This document shows positions 11,829-23,345 of a stretch of 64,000 nucleotides of DNA, in pieces. The stretch spans positions 106,917,001 through 106,981,000 of the forward strand of contig NC_091246.1 in assembly GCF_042477335.2 (NCBI RefSeq). Direction: 5' to 3'. This DNA is from Ovis canadensis (lineage: Eukaryota > Chordata > Mammalia > Artiodactyla > Bovidae). A program made the position numbers and the translations under genes. Below the pieces are notes generated by a model. That model did not search any database. It was not told where the DNA came from and saw only the letters and a list, made by a program, of their open reading frames with translations. How positions within the stretch are numbered: position 1 is the stretch's first letter; each line of letters opens with the position of its first letter.

Positions 11829-12016
11829 TTTTTTAAAGATTTTTTTCATGTGGGCCATTTTTTAAAGTCTAAATGTGTTAGATTAGTGTTTGTATTTTAT
11901 GTTTTGGTTTTTTGACCATGAGGAATGTGGGGTCTTAGCTCTCTGGCCAGGAATCAAACCTATAACCCCTGCAGTGGAAGGGGAAGTCTCAACCGCTGGA
12001 CTACCAGGGAAGTCCC
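11829..12016 (-). mobile_element. CHR-2-type SINE
   Basis: 'catgtgggccattttttaaag', 'gttttggttttttgaccatg' and the end 'ctaccagggaagtcccc', the reverse of a CHR SINE. Confidence 0.78.
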
Positions 12017-12650
12017 CACATCACTTATTATATTGCCCTGTTCTCTGGTCCACTCAAGACCAGAAGTTTCTCTCCTGGCTTTTTCTCTGAAGTACCTGTT
12101 ATTCTGTTTTGCTGGCTTATGTCTGCTCTTCTCTTAAAACTTGTCTCTCTCTCCTCCCCTGGCTTCTTGGTAGAAAACAATACATTCCTCCTCTTACCTC
12201 ACCCATAGCATCCCCTGTCCTCTGAAGTCACCAGCTGAAACTTTCCAAGCATTTAGGAACTTGTTTTCTAAGCAGAAACAGCTCATAGAGAAGAATTCTG
12301 GCCCAAATGTTAGGCTGATTTTCTAACCATATTATGTTATGTCTGCATTTGAATGAAAGAAATCTGGTGTGATGATGCTGAAAATCATTAGACTGGAACA
12401 AATGACTTCTCAACAGTTAATCTCATTTAATCCTTACAAGTATAGGGATGGAGAAACTTTTCCTCTATCCTTTTGGGCTCAGTACGAAGAACTTGAGAAT
12501 TAAACAAGCAAGAGACACATTAAGTAGAAAAAGAAAGGTAAAATTTATATTGATGTTAATATTTTTACATGCACAGAGGCATCACAGAAACGTGAAAAAC
12601 CTCAAGAAGTGGTCAGATTAAGGGGTCTATGGAACATTTCAACAAGGGCC
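12017..12650. other. Unassigned unique DNA
   Basis: Nothing recognisable. Confidence 0.3.
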
Positions 12651-12658
12651 AATAAATT

Positions 12659-12860
12659 GTAGGGGTGTCACAGTTGGTAAGAATCCATTTTCCAATGCAA
12701 GGTGTGGGTTTGATCCTTGGCTCAAGACAATCCCCTGGAGAAGGGAATGGCAACCCATTCCTGTATTTTTGTCTAGATAATTCCATGGACAGAGGAGCCT
12801 GGTGGGTTACAGTTCCTGGGGTTTCAAAGGAGTCAGACACAACTGAGTGTGTACATGCAC
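12659..12860 (+). mobile_element. Bov-tA SINE (diverged)
   Basis: Head 'gggtttgatccttggctcaag', body 'ccatggacagaggagcctgg'. AATAAATT on both sides (12651-12658, 12861-12868). Confidence 0.85.
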
Positions 12861-12868
12861 AATAAATT

Positions 12869-13314
12869 CTGAAGTAAGTAGACAAAAGAAGAGGGATTTG
12901 GGTCTTCTAAGGCTGATAAATCATGTGAGAAAAAATATATATGAGAGAAACTGATGCTAAAAACTTGGCCTCTGTGCACCAGTGCCAAACCAAATCTCAG
13001 AGACAGAGTTTTGCGTGAGGTAGAAAAGAATAGTTTCATTGCTTTGCCAGGCAAAGGGGGACACAGTGGCTTGTGTCCTCAAAAATTGTCTGTCCCAACC
13101 TGGAGGGATTTGGTGAAACATTAGGAATGTTTCAAGGGCAGGGTTATTGATGAAGATCAGCATGTATATAGGGACTGGATTCCTTTATCTGGCTTTAGGT
13201 GGTCTCCTGATGAGCTGTGGTTCCTGAGGTTTTGGATGCTTCCTCAAGTAGTTAACATTTTCCATTTGTTGATGTTTTATTTCTGCAGTTGAGCTCAAAG
13301 ATATTGTTATGTGT
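12869..13314. other. Unassigned unique DNA
   Basis: Nothing recognisable as a gene. Confidence 0.3.
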
Positions 13315-13325
13315 ATCCCTTCAAG

Positions 13326-13840
13326 AAAAGCTATGACAAACCTAGACAGTGTATTAAAAAGCAGGAACATTACTTTGCCAACAAAGTCTGTACAGTCCAA
13401 GCTATGGTTTTCTAGCATTTATGTATGGATGTGAGAGTTGAACCATAAAGAAAGCTGAGCACAGGAGAACTGATGCTTTTGAACTGTGGTGTTGGAGAAG
13501 ACTCTTGAGAGTTCCTTGGATTGCAAAGAGATCAAGCCAGCCAATCCTAAAGGAAATCAATCCTGAATATTCATTGAAGGACTGATGCTGAAGCTGAAGC
13601 TCCAATATTTTGACCACCTGATGTGAAGAGCTGATTCATTAGAAAAGACCTTGATGCTGCAAAAGATTGAAGGCAGAAGGAGAAGGGGACAACAAAGGAC
13701 GAGATAGTTGGATGGCATCACAGACTCAATGGACATGAGTTTGAGCAAGCTCCGGGAGATGGTGAAGGACAGGGAAGCCTGGCTTGCTGTAATCCATGAG
13801 ATTACAAAGAGTCGGACACGACTGAGTGACTGAACAAAAA
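13326..13840 (+). mobile_element. BovB LINE 3' fragment (copy 2), plus strand
   Basis: Encodes, with breaks, the BovB segment after the RT core. The relic frame reads through 'ctatggttttctagcattta', 'ggatgtgagagttgaacc' and ends 'gacacgactgagtgactgaac'. ATCCCTTCAAG (13315-13325) and ATCCCTTGAAG (13841-13851) form a target duplication with one mismatch. It is the only BovB copy here on the plus strand. Confidence 0.87.
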
Positions 13841-13851
13841 ATCCCTTGAAG

Positions 13852-14170
13852 GGGAACCAGGACCTTGCCCCAAGGTTGCACAATTGTTTCTCCACTGCTC
13901 CTCCCTTGTCTCTGCATACCCTCCCTGATTAGCAACTGTTTGAACCTGCCCTTTGGAACTAAAGCACTCAAGGAAGTTCAAGAAACAGGGGACACAGAAA
14001 GAATTTCAAGCCCAGGAGCCCCATAAGGTTCTACTCAGTTTCAGAGCTAATGGAAGTAAAGTGTTATTTTAGTCAGGTTTTTCTTTATGTGGACTCACCT
14101 TGGTGCCAGCTATCCAACTCTGATGGTAAGAATTGCTATCCTCATCTTGGTACAGGGTTTTTGGGAAGGA
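13852..14170. other. Unassigned unique DNA
   Basis: Nothing recognisable. Confidence 0.3.
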
Positions 14171-14175
14171 GTAGT

Positions 14176-14405
14176 TTGTGTGTGTGTGCTCAGTCATGTC
14201 CAACTCTTTGCACCCCCTACAGCCTGTAGCCCTCCAGGCTCCTCTATCCATGGGATTTCCCAGGCAGGAATCCTGGGAAATCACTCTGGTGAGTGGGTTG
14301 CCACTTCCTCCTAAAAGGGATCTTCCTGACCCAGGGACCAAACCCATGTCTCTTGGGTCTTCTACACTGTCAGGCAAGTTCTCTACCACTAGCACACCTG
14401 GGGGG
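14176..14405 (-). mobile_element. Bov-tA SINE (diverged), GT tract at its edge
   Basis: Reverse Bov-tA: 'gctcagtcatgtccaactc', 'gagtgggttgccacttcctc', 'ctctaccactagcacacc'. Confidence 0.85.
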
Positions 14406-14892
14406 AAGTTCATACTCTACTTTTAGGTAGAAGGGTGAGGACAAAGGACTTTTCTTGGATGTGCTGTTTCTCAGTTGCTTTCAGTTCAAAAAAATCAATA
14501 AGTCAAAGTAGCAAATTTGGGGTGGCGTATCCTGATCCCCTTCACAAAACAGTGAAGTGTCTTTATGCTCACTTTATAGATGAAAGCTCTAAAGCAATAA
14601 AAAGCTAGCAAATTTCCTCAGGATGGCTCTGGAACTATCTGGAACCAGGATTTAAACAAGAGGAACAAATATTTGAGTGTAAGTATTTGGAAGCATCATC
14701 ACTTGGGGTTAAACTTTAGCAAAATGTTGTGAAATGCAGTTTGACACATATAAATCAGACAATCTCATTTTCCCCTATTGTTGTTTTGACCTTTCCCAGG
14801 AGCTTTTTTTCCCCAAGGTTATTTACTTTAACCCTTCTATCTGGAGCCACGCATCTCATTAAGCCCTTCTTTCTATCTACCATATTAGTCAA
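14406..14892. other. Mostly unassigned; MIR-like core at 14,560-14,640
   Basis: 'cactttatagatgaaagct' and what follows resemble a reverse MIR. The rest is not recognisable. Confidence 0.35.
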
Positions 14893-15008
14893 GGGAATTC
14901 CTTGATGGTCCAGTGTTTAGGACTCCACACTTCCGTTTCAGGGGCATAGGTTCTACCCCTGGTCAGGGAACTATGATTCTACGTGCTGCTAGATGAAGCC
15001 AAAAAAAT
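14893..15008 (+). mobile_element. CHR-type SINE head
   Basis: 'gggaattccttgatggtcc', 'ctggtcagggaactatgatt' then an A-rich end; tRNA-like head of a CHR SINE. Confidence 0.75.
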
Positions 15009-15695
15009 GATATGAGTCAAACAAAACTATGCAGTTAAACAGGATTAAAAAAAGAAAGGAAAGAAAATCAGGTTTAAGATATGAGTTAATATAAATATCT
15101 AACCATTCATGGTGGGTTCTGATGTTATTTCATTTCTCTTTTTTCTTCTTTATCTTTCTTTTTTTTCTGAGAAAGGGGAAAGAAAGAAGAAAGAGTGCTG
15201 AGTGAATGTTAGAAATATTATAACACTAGTTAACTAGAAAAAGTTTTGATTTCCATTATGTCTATCAAGCCCTCATCCTATACATAGCCTTCAAACTTTC
15301 TATTCCAGAATTGATACATTGTAGTGCACTGGTTGCTTCAGATGCCTTCCTCTACTAAACTGTAATCTCCTAGCACGATTGTTTTTAAAAAAATATTTTT
15401 GGAATAAGGCAGTAAGTATCAATGCAATTTTAGTGAAATTACTAAAGGAAGTTCCTCAGTTTTCCTCTAGAGGCTTGATATTCAACCAAAGTAGTGGATT
15501 GAATGAATCAAAATGAGTCAATCTTGAATTGGGGTTATTAACATCTAGCTTCAAATGGAGGAGGAATTCTATCTCACAATGTTTCATTCATGTTTCATTA
15601 AGTGTTATCCACTTACCCACAAGGGATATGAACTCTCATTATTTGGTAACTTTTTCCCTAATATTGTTATATGCTCCAAGAGCCACAAAAACTGT
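15009..15695. other. Unassigned unique DNA
   Basis: Nothing recognisable beyond a CT-rich tract near 15,137-15,170. Confidence 0.3.
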
Positions 15696-15705
15696 GTTGG
15701 GTGGG

Positions 15706-17095
15706 TTCAGTTCAGTTCAGTCGCTCAGTCGTGTCCGACTCTTTGTGATCCCATGAATTACAGCATGCCAGGCCTCCCTGTCCATCACCAACTCCTGGAG
15801 TTCACTCAAACCCACGTCCATCGAGTCAGTGATGCCATCCAGTGATCTCATCCTCTGTCGTCCCCTTCTCCTCCTGCCCCCAATCCCTCCCAGGATCAGA
15901 GTCTTTTCCAGTGAGTAAACTCTGCATGAGGTGGCCAAAGTACTGGAGTTTCAGCTTTAGCATCATTCCTTCCAAAGAACACCCAGGACTGATCTCCTTT
16001 AGGATGGACTGGTTGGATCTTCTTCCAGTCCATGGGACTCTCAAGAGTCTTCTCCAACACTACAGTTCAAAAGCATCAATTCCTCAACGCTCAGCTTTCT
16101 TCACAGTCCAACTCTCACATCCATACATGACCACAGGAAAAACCATAGCCTTGACTAGACAGACCTTAGTCGGCAAAGTAATGTCTCTGCTTTTCAATAT
16201 GCTATCTAGGTTGGTCATAATTTTCCTTCCAAGGAGTAAGCATCTTTTAATTTCATGGCTGCAATCACCATCTGCAGTGATTTTGGAGCCCCCAAAAATA
16301 AAGTCTGACACTGTTTCCACTGTTTCCCCATCTATTAGCCATGAAGTGATGGGACCAGATGCCATAATCTGAGTTTTCTGGATGTTGAGCTTTAAGCCAG
16401 CGTTTTCACTCTCCACTTTCACTTTCATCAAGGGGCTTTTTAGTTGCTCTTCACTTTCTGCCATAAGGGTGGTGTCATCTGCATATCTGAGGTTATTGAT
16501 ATCTCTCCTGGCAATCTTGATTCCAGTTTGTGCTTCCTCCAGCCCAGCGTTTCTCATGATGTACTCTGCATAGAATTTAAATAAGCAAGGTGACAATATA
16601 CAGCCTTGACGTACTCCTTTTCCTATTTGGAAACAGTCTGTTGTTCCACATCCAGTTCTAACTGTTGCTTCCTGACCTGCATATAGGTTTCTCAAGAGGC
16701 AGGTCAGGTCGTCTGATATTCCCATCTCTTTCAGAATTTTCCACAGTTTATTGTGATCCACACAGTCAAAGGCTTTGGCATACTCAATAAAGCAGAAATA
16801 GATGTTTTTCTGGAACTCTCTTCTTTTTCAATGATCTATTAGATGTTGGCAATTTGATCTCTGGTTCCTCTGCCTTTTCCAAAACCAGCTTGAACATCTG
16901 GAAGTTCACGTTTCACGTATTGTTGAAGCCTGGCTTGGAAATTTTTGAGCATTACTTTACTAGCGTGTGAGATGAGTGCAATTGTGTGGTAGTTTGAGCA
17001 TTCTTTGGCATTGCCTTTATTTGGGATTGGAATGAAAACTGACCTTTTCCAGTCCTGTGGCCACTGCTGAGTTTTCCAAATTTGCTGGCATATTG
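15706..17095 (-). mobile_element. BovB LINE fragment (copy 3) with RT core
   Basis: Minus-strand BovB covering the 3' end and most of the reverse transcriptase. The longest frame (16761-16084, 225 codons) carries GVRQGCILSP and RYADDTTLMAE, two conserved RT motifs. Other parts fall in different frames. GTTGGGT at 15696-15702 and 17096-17102 may be the target duplication. 5'-truncated and inactive. Confidence 0.88.
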
Positions 17096-17102
17096 GTTGG
17101 GT

Positions 17103-17523
17103 TAGAGTAGTTTATTTTCACAATTTCCTTGACGGATGCATAGCTCAGAGAAGTAAAGTGAGCTGCCCAGTTCATCACAGTTCATCACCATGATTATCAA
17201 AATCATGCTCAGGTTTTTTAGAAAGAGCATCCGTGCTGCAAGCCAGAGTACCTGAAGCATAGCTGATGAGTAACTGAAATGTATTGAATTAATAAATCAA
17301 CAAGTTAAAGCACAAGGGGTTTAAGTCCTAAAAATACACATAATTTCCCCCTTTATTTAAGCCATTGGCTTTATCCTCCCTGAAACAGTGGTAACAATTT
17401 GTCAATCAGAATCAACCCCCATCTTTGACCAGATGTGCAGGAGAGGAATGGGTACTTCTCTGAGAGACTTTTTCTAAAACAAAGGTCAAAACATTATCTA
17501 CCTGAGGTCCTCCCCACCTTGCT
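17103..17523. other. Unassigned unique DNA
   Basis: Nothing recognisable. Confidence 0.3.
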
Positions 17524-17657
17524 TTTTTAATTTTTTTTTTTTTTTTTTACCTGCATGATTGGGCCTGAAGGATCTTAGTTCCCCAGCCAGGAATGGAACT
17601 TAAGCCCCTTCAGTGGAAGTGCTAGAGTCTTAACCACTGGACCACCAGGGAAGTCCC
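17524..17657 (-). mobile_element. CHR-2-type SINE (short)
   Basis: Poly(T), then 'ttagttccccagccaggaatg' and the end 'ggaccaccagggaagtccc'. Confidence 0.8.
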
Positions 17658-17858
17658 TTAGCTTATCATCTTTAATTGTTGTCAGTTTCTTTGATTTGAC
17701 TCCAGGTTTCTCATCAGCGAACACTTGTCAGTAAGTCTCGCTCATGGGGAGATTGTTCATCAGAGGAGGACATGTAGTTTCTCTACCTTCCGCAGAGCAC
17801 CAAACAACACCTGGGCCACCCCAATGATTGCAGAATCACAAGGAGGTCTCTTACCCTC

Positions 17859-18505
17859 TGTTGAGGTCCTTTAATGGACTGGAACCTGGTGGTCTGGAGT
17901 CGACTGATAAGAAAGTAAAGGAGTGAGAAAGAGGCTGATATTCCTTGGTTTATGCAGAAGCCAATAAAGCCCCTGGCACGGCGCTTGCTCTGTTCACAGA
18001 GGCCTCAGACGCCCTCTCGATGGGGTGAGGGTGCAGAGCGCCTTCTCGAGAGGGTCTTAGAAGCCCGAGCAGCAAAGTGAACACAGAGGATCTCTGTGCT
18101 CCAAAGAAATAGCCAGGGAGACAGAGAGAGAGAGAAAGCAAGACACAGGGACCAAAGCTCTGACAGAGCAAAGGTGTTTTAATCAACATGGTGTGGGCAT
18201 ATATACTGTAGTTATTCTCAGCAAAGATAAAGATTAAAACTCCAGACTTGCAAAACATAGGCGATCCATATTAAAGAGAGAGAGAGTTGTAAATAATCAC
18301 TTTTACCATATGGTTCATAAAAAGGAAGAGGGTACTTATCACTGTTTAGAAAAACTAACAAAGGAAATGCCTGGATTCCTCAGCCCCCAGGAGAGGCTTG
18401 CCTCTCCTCTTAATTCCTGAGTATTCAGAAATTAATAAGGAACAGAGAATTCCTGACAGATCCAAAATAGCACACAGGAAGCCTCCTGTTAAATGCTTCC
18501 TGACG
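17859..18505 (-). mobile_element. Solo LTR of an endogenous retrovirus (copy 2)
   Basis: 647-bp element of the same family and orientation as 1,150-1,804. It is flanked by a 6-bp duplication ACCCTC (17853-17858 and 18506-18511). The flanking hexamer differs from copy 1, so the two are independent insertions. Read on the minus strand its first base is C, so the usual TG terminus has become CG. A TATATA box lies near 18,200. No internal retroviral genes adjoin it. Confidence 0.82.
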
Positions 18506-18511
18506 ACCCTC

Positions 18512-20529
18512 AACTGATTTTCTGGGCTAAATTGCAAGGGAGGCAGAGTGATTGAAGAAAATGACAAAGCTATTGATTAGAACTTTCGCTCCCACTTCAC
18601 AGCGTGGGTGGCCAACTTCAGCTTCCTCTGAGCGCTACTGCCTTCTCCCTAGGGTGTGCCCTTGTCTGCATAACACGCCTTCCCAAAGCATGACCAGGAG
18701 AAAACGAATCAGAGTAGGATTCTGAGCTGATGTTGTTCATCACTGAGTGTGATGAACCCTTTCCAAGGCTGGGAAAGACAACCAGGAGCCAAGGTTTCTC
18801 CAGAAGAGGAGAAGCTGTGCTCTCCTTCCTTCCCATGAAATCTTAGCCCAGCCCTTACCTCTATTTTTTGAGGTTTAGAATGATGTTGATTCTTGTCCTG
18901 CATCAGAATGATCATATTAGATGCATCAGCATAATAGGCAAAATTTGAGGCAAACGTTTGGCTCTGCTCAGAGAAGCCACATTTATGAAAGCTCAGTTAA
19001 CAACAATTGGCCATTGGGGGAGGCAAAGAAAGCAAGTGAAGAGGCCCCTGTGGGATGAGGCTCTGTCTGCCTTTGACAGAAGGATGAGGAGGCTTCAGAG
19101 TCTGCAGGGAAATAAGTGCTGTGCTATCCAGCCTCAGAGGCCACCCCGTCAGGTCCAGACACATGGGCAACATGTCAGCACTTCCACCTGTCTCCAAAGG
19201 CACCCTCTTCACAGATGCTATAACTCCAATCACTTCAGTTTTTATGTGTTTCTTTAAGAATAGATGCATTGTTATTACCTTGTAATGGAACACCAGAAAC
19301 ACATCACTTTTACATCTCTCCCTTATCTAGAGTTCAAAGTATTGCAACAGAGTTCTATTTTTTTTTTTTTTTTCTGTAAGAAACCACGGCAGGTGACCCA
19401 GAGGTTTCCCCAGTGTGAAGAGTCAGGGGTTTGAAGATTTAACTCATGAACTAAATGTTCACATTAACCATCATGTCGGTTTGAAATGACCTGCTGTTGG
19501 AAAATGAACTGCTCTAATAGTTCAGAGCGAACACTGAGTTTTGTCAAAAATCTGTCACTTTCAGTGAGAATGAGGATGACATTTAAGGAGTCATTCTGCT
19601 CCTTGCTTTGCAGGTGTAGTTTCCGACACTGCCTATAAAATGAATCTGTGGAAGTAATCAAGACTATCTAATACCCAATGATGAAATAAAAGAATCACTC
19701 AAGAATTATTAGTTTGTTTTGCTACATACTCGTCAAAAAACAGGTTCCAACCTACTTTATTGATAATGGATGTCATCTATTTGGACTTAACTCTTTAATT
19801 TCATTTCTAGGAAACAAGGCACATGATTCTCTCTGAAAGTTCAATTACCAGCTGAAACCGCATTAGGTTTTTAAGCTGCTGAATTAAATTAGGTGCTTTG
19901 AAATAGTCATTGACTGAAGAGTTTAACATCAAGCTTTGAGAACACAGAGACATTTGCAGTGAATCAATAGTATTGGCAAAGCCATCTCCTGGCTTGCCTG
20001 CAAATAGTGAATCGCAGCTCCTATTCTTTGAAAATTAATGTGTTCTCACACTGGGAGTAAAATTGCCTCTTTTTCCCCTCAAATGTTCATCTTAAGAAAT
20101 TAAATCTGAGAACAGGGAGAGGGCTATATTTTAGGGAAAGATGCCGCCAAACAGCCTCCAAACCCTGAAGTAGAGGCAGTGAGGCCTTCTTTGTTCAGTT
20201 CCTTTTCTTCAGGCTCCACCCCTAAGCATGCAGACCTTTCTGCTCTCAGGACCCACAGCCCCATTCTCCTCTCCCTCAGCTTGGGGACCCTCTGTGTCCT
20301 CTGGAGGAGCATGTGTTCCTTGATGGTTTTCCTAGGCATTCTGTTTCTGTTTTCAAATTATACCCCACCCCCACCTCACTTTCTGCTTCCTCCTAAACCT
20401 AACTTCCCTGAAGGTTTGAGCCTTTGAAGATACCAAAGAATGATTTGCAAGCCAGTTGCACTTTCTGCCCTGCCTCTAAATTGTTTAAAAGCAGAAAATA
20501 CAAAGGGATAATATGCATTTACACACACA
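18512..20529. other. About 2 kb largely free of recognisable repeats
   Basis: No exon, RNA gene or repeat that I recognise, apart from a T tract at 19,357-19,373. Frames up to 101 codons occur on both strands but none resembles a known protein. This is one of the cleaner unique stretches of the window. Confidence 0.35.
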
Positions 20530-20665
20530 CATCATATGCCAGCATATACACCACACATTTTACATATATTGGCTCATTTAAACCTCCTACAACCACATGA
20601 GAGAGTATTATCTCCATTTTATAAGTGAGAAAACTGAAGCTAAAGGATATTAAATTATTTGTCCA
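20530..20665 (-). mobile_element. MIR SINE
   Basis: 'gtattatctccattttataagtgagaaaactgaagc' region is the reverse of the MIR core (usual form: cctcatctgtaaaatgggg). Confidence 0.72.
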
Positions 20666-21236
20666 GGTTTAAAAAATAGTTCAAAGTAGAAGTAAGAATT
20701 CAAGTAAAAAAACCTCATCCCCAAGTCCATCTAATTAATCACTTGACTAAGCTTTGCCTAATGATAAGTTTTCTGAAGATAAAATAATGTGGTTCTTTAT
20801 TTTACATAGATCTACTGAAACAGCAAGGGACTTCAGAAAGACCTGCCTTTTATTTATAGTTACGTAGAGTTTAAAGACATGATTAGTCCTGTTTCCCAGA
20901 GAAATTTAGGAAAAAGGACTTTAATGTGGATATAATAACATCCAATATTTTTTTTGAAAATTAGTCTTGAGACTTTTTGAGGACAGGGTTAACACTCCCC
21001 TTAAAAATGCTTAACACATCCCCTGTAAATAGTAAATAATAAATAGTAATCTATATTCCCACCTTTAAATAGATCTGGGCAATTGCTCAGTGAGGCTCAT
21101 ACAGGGCTCAGGGAGGAGGTACAATAATTATCTTGGGAAAGCAAATCTGTAAATATTCACTGCCAGAAAACCTTGTGCCTATCTTGAGGCACTAGTGCTT
21201 TTTTATTTTAGGAGGCTTCTCAACTATGCTGTTGAT
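20666..21236. other. Unassigned unique DNA
   Basis: Nothing recognisable. Confidence 0.3.
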
Positions 21237-21450
21237 TCATAGGTGGCGCTAGTGGTAAAGATCCCACAGGAGACATAAGAGACAGGTTCGATCCCGCATC
21301 AGGAAAATCCCCTGGAGGAAGGCATGGCAACCCACTCCAGTATTCTTGCTTGGAGAATTTTGTGGACAGACAAGCCTGGCAGGCTATAGCTCATAGGATC
21401 ACAAAGAGTCAGACAGGACTGAAGCAACTTAGCATGCATGCATGCATGCC
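21237..21450 (+). mobile_element. Bov-tA SINE with (GCAT)n end
   Basis: Diverged Bov-tA with 'caggttcgatcccgcatcag' and 'acaaagagtcagacaggac', ending in tandem GCAT repeats at about 21,432-21,449. Confidence 0.87.
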
Positions 21451-21587
21451 TTGTGGTGTAGGTACCCCACTACCTTCCTGGGGTAGGTAGTCTGGTATCT
21501 ATCCCAGGAAAATTCAGGGTAGAGTGGCAAAGCATAGAAAATTGTGACAACCCTTTAGAAAAGGGACTTAAATATATGTATCAGATT

Positions 21588-21790
21588 TGGGGGTGCTTCC
21601 CAGGTGGTGCAGTGGTAAAGAATCCACCTGCCAATGCATGAGATACAAGAGACCTAAGTTCAGTCCCTGGGTCAGGAAGATCCCCTGGAGAAGGAAATGG
21701 AAACCCACTGCAGTATTCTTGCCTGGGAAATCCCATGGGCAGAGGAGCCTGGTAGGCTACAGTGCATGGGGTCGTAAAGAGTAGGACACA
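21588..21790 (+). mobile_element. Bov-tA SINE
   Basis: 'gtggtaaagaatccacctgc', 'ttcagtccctgggtcaggaa' and 'catggggtcgtaaagagtag'. Flanks ATCAGATTT / ATCAGAATTT suggest the target duplication. Confidence 0.88.
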
Positions 21791-21860
21791 TATCAGAATT
21801 TATTTTTAAAATCCATTTCCTTTAACTCAGTAATTCTAAAAACTTTAGCCCTGATGGTCT

Positions 21861-21880
21861 TTGTTGTTGTTGTTGTTGTT
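21861..21880. repeat. (TTG)n microsatellite
   Basis: Six tandem TTG/GTT units. Confidence 0.8.
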
Positions 21881-21917
21881 GATGATGGTCTTTTAATGAG
21901 TCAACTTTGCTAAGCTG

Positions 21918-22178
21918 CTGCTGCTGCTGCTAAGTCGCCTCAGTCGTGTCTAACTCTGTGCGACCTCATAGACGGCAGCCCACCAGGCTTCCCCATCCCT
22001 GGGATTCTCCAGGCAAGAACACTGGAGTGGGTTGCCAGTTCCTTCTCCAATGCATGAAAGTGAAGAGTGAAAGTGGGTCAGTCCTGTCCGACCCTTAGCG
22101 ACCCCCTGGACTGCAGCCTACCAGGCTCCTCCATTCATGGGATTTTCCAGGCAAGAGTGGGTTGCCATTGCCTTCTCC
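21918..22178 (-). mobile_element. Bov-A2 SINE
   Basis: CTGCTGCTGCTAAGTCGCCT start and two Bov-A units. Target duplication TGCTAAGCTG at 21908-21917 and 22179-22188. Confidence 0.92.
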
Positions 22179-22297
22179 TGCTAAGCTGCAGTCCTCAGTT
22201 ATTCATAAACACTTATACAAATGTTGCCATGAAGGTTTTTTTTTTTTTTAAGATGTGATTAAAGTAAAAACAATCAATTGACTGTAAGTAAAAGAGA

Positions 22298-22353
22298 TCA
22301 TCTTAGTCCACGGGGTCACAAAGAGTAGAGCGTGACTGAATGGCAAACACTTC
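22298..22353 (+). mobile_element. Bov-tA 3' fragment
   Basis: 'agtccacggggtcacaaag...gcgtgactgaatggc' is the end of a Bov-tA body without its head. Confidence 0.6.
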
Positions 22354-22381
22354 ACATGTTTTATCTGGTGGGGATTTTTAG

Positions 22382-22565
22382 GACTTCCCTGGTGGCTCAG
22401 ATGGCAAAGCGTCTCCCTACAATGCAGGAGACCTGGGTTCAATCCCTGGGTCTGGAAGATCCTCTGGAGAAGGAAATTGCAGCCCACTCCAGTACCCTTG
22501 TGGTAGACTATAGTCCATGGGGTCGCAGAGTCGGACACAACCGAGCGACTTTCACTTCCCTTCCC
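22382..22565 (+). mobile_element. Bov-tA SINE (internal deletion)
   Basis: Normal head. The body is shortened between 'cagtacccttg' and 'tggtagactatagtccatgg'. TTAGGACTT occurs at 22378-22386 and 22566-22574. Confidence 0.87.
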
Positions 22566-22589
22566 TTAGGACTTTGAGCCCAGAAGACA

Positions 22590-23048
22590 GCATCTCAAGT
22601 AACCCTGAGAGAATTTCTCCAAGGAGGTGAGGGGAGGAGCCAGGTTATATATTAATAGAACTTTTGCAACAAAGGGCAGGTTATTGTTAACTAAAGAAAA
22701 CCCAGGTTAAGGAATTTAATACTTTATCATGTATGGGAACATGCCAGAGTTTGCACTTACTGAAATCATTCCTATATGAACCTCAACTCTCTGGTGCCAG
22801 TTTCTTTGTGTTTTCACATCCTGAGTTTTCTCAAGGCTCACCAGCTCACCATCCATGGTGGCTAATAATTGCTGATGAATGTGACATCCTTTGTTTACTC
22901 ATATGGCAGGAAATTGTCCATTTCTCACCTGCAATTCCATACTGGGCTGGCTGGCCTCCACGGGGTGAGTCAGATCCTTACAATAAATCCCTTGGTAAAC
23001 ATGTCCTACTGCTTCTGCTTCATATGGTAAGCCCTGACTGATACTATA
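22590..23048 (+). mobile_element. Possible ancient LTR (ERVL/MaLR-like)
   Basis: The end '...atggtaagccctgactgatac' and the AATAAA-containing 'ccttacaataaatccc' some 60 bases before it resemble the 3' part of old mammalian LTRs. The family is not identified. Confidence 0.4.
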
Positions 23049-23127
23049 AAAGAAATAATCTGAAATTTGTGAAACTTTGACATACTAAAGTTACCATGAG
23101 ATCTTTGTTATAATAGCAAACTTAAAT

Positions 23128-23345
23128 GTGCCCTAGTGGCTCAGATGGTAAAGAATTTGTCTGCAGTGCAGGAGACCCTAGGTTCGATCCCTGGAACAGT
23201 AAGATCCCCTGGAGAAGGGAATGGCTATCCTCTCCAGTATTCTTGCTTGGAGAATTTCATGGACAGAGGAGTCTGGCGGGCAGCTACAGTCCTTGGTGTC
23301 CCAAAGAGTTGGACATGACCTAGAAACTAAAACTTTCACTTCATT
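23128..23345 (+). mobile_element. Bov-tA SINE
   Basis: 'gtggctcagatggtaaagaa', 'ctaggttcgatccctggaac' and 'gttggacatgacctagaaac'. Confidence 0.87.

Noticed and set aside
1150..18505. The two LTRs as the ends of one provirus
   Set aside because: Their flanking hexamers differ, they are 16 kb apart, and the interval holds L1, BovB and SINEs but no retroviral genes.
18958..19302. Overlapping frames of about 100 codons on both strands
   Set aside because: They overlap antisense with no recognisable domain; at most a conserved noncoding element.
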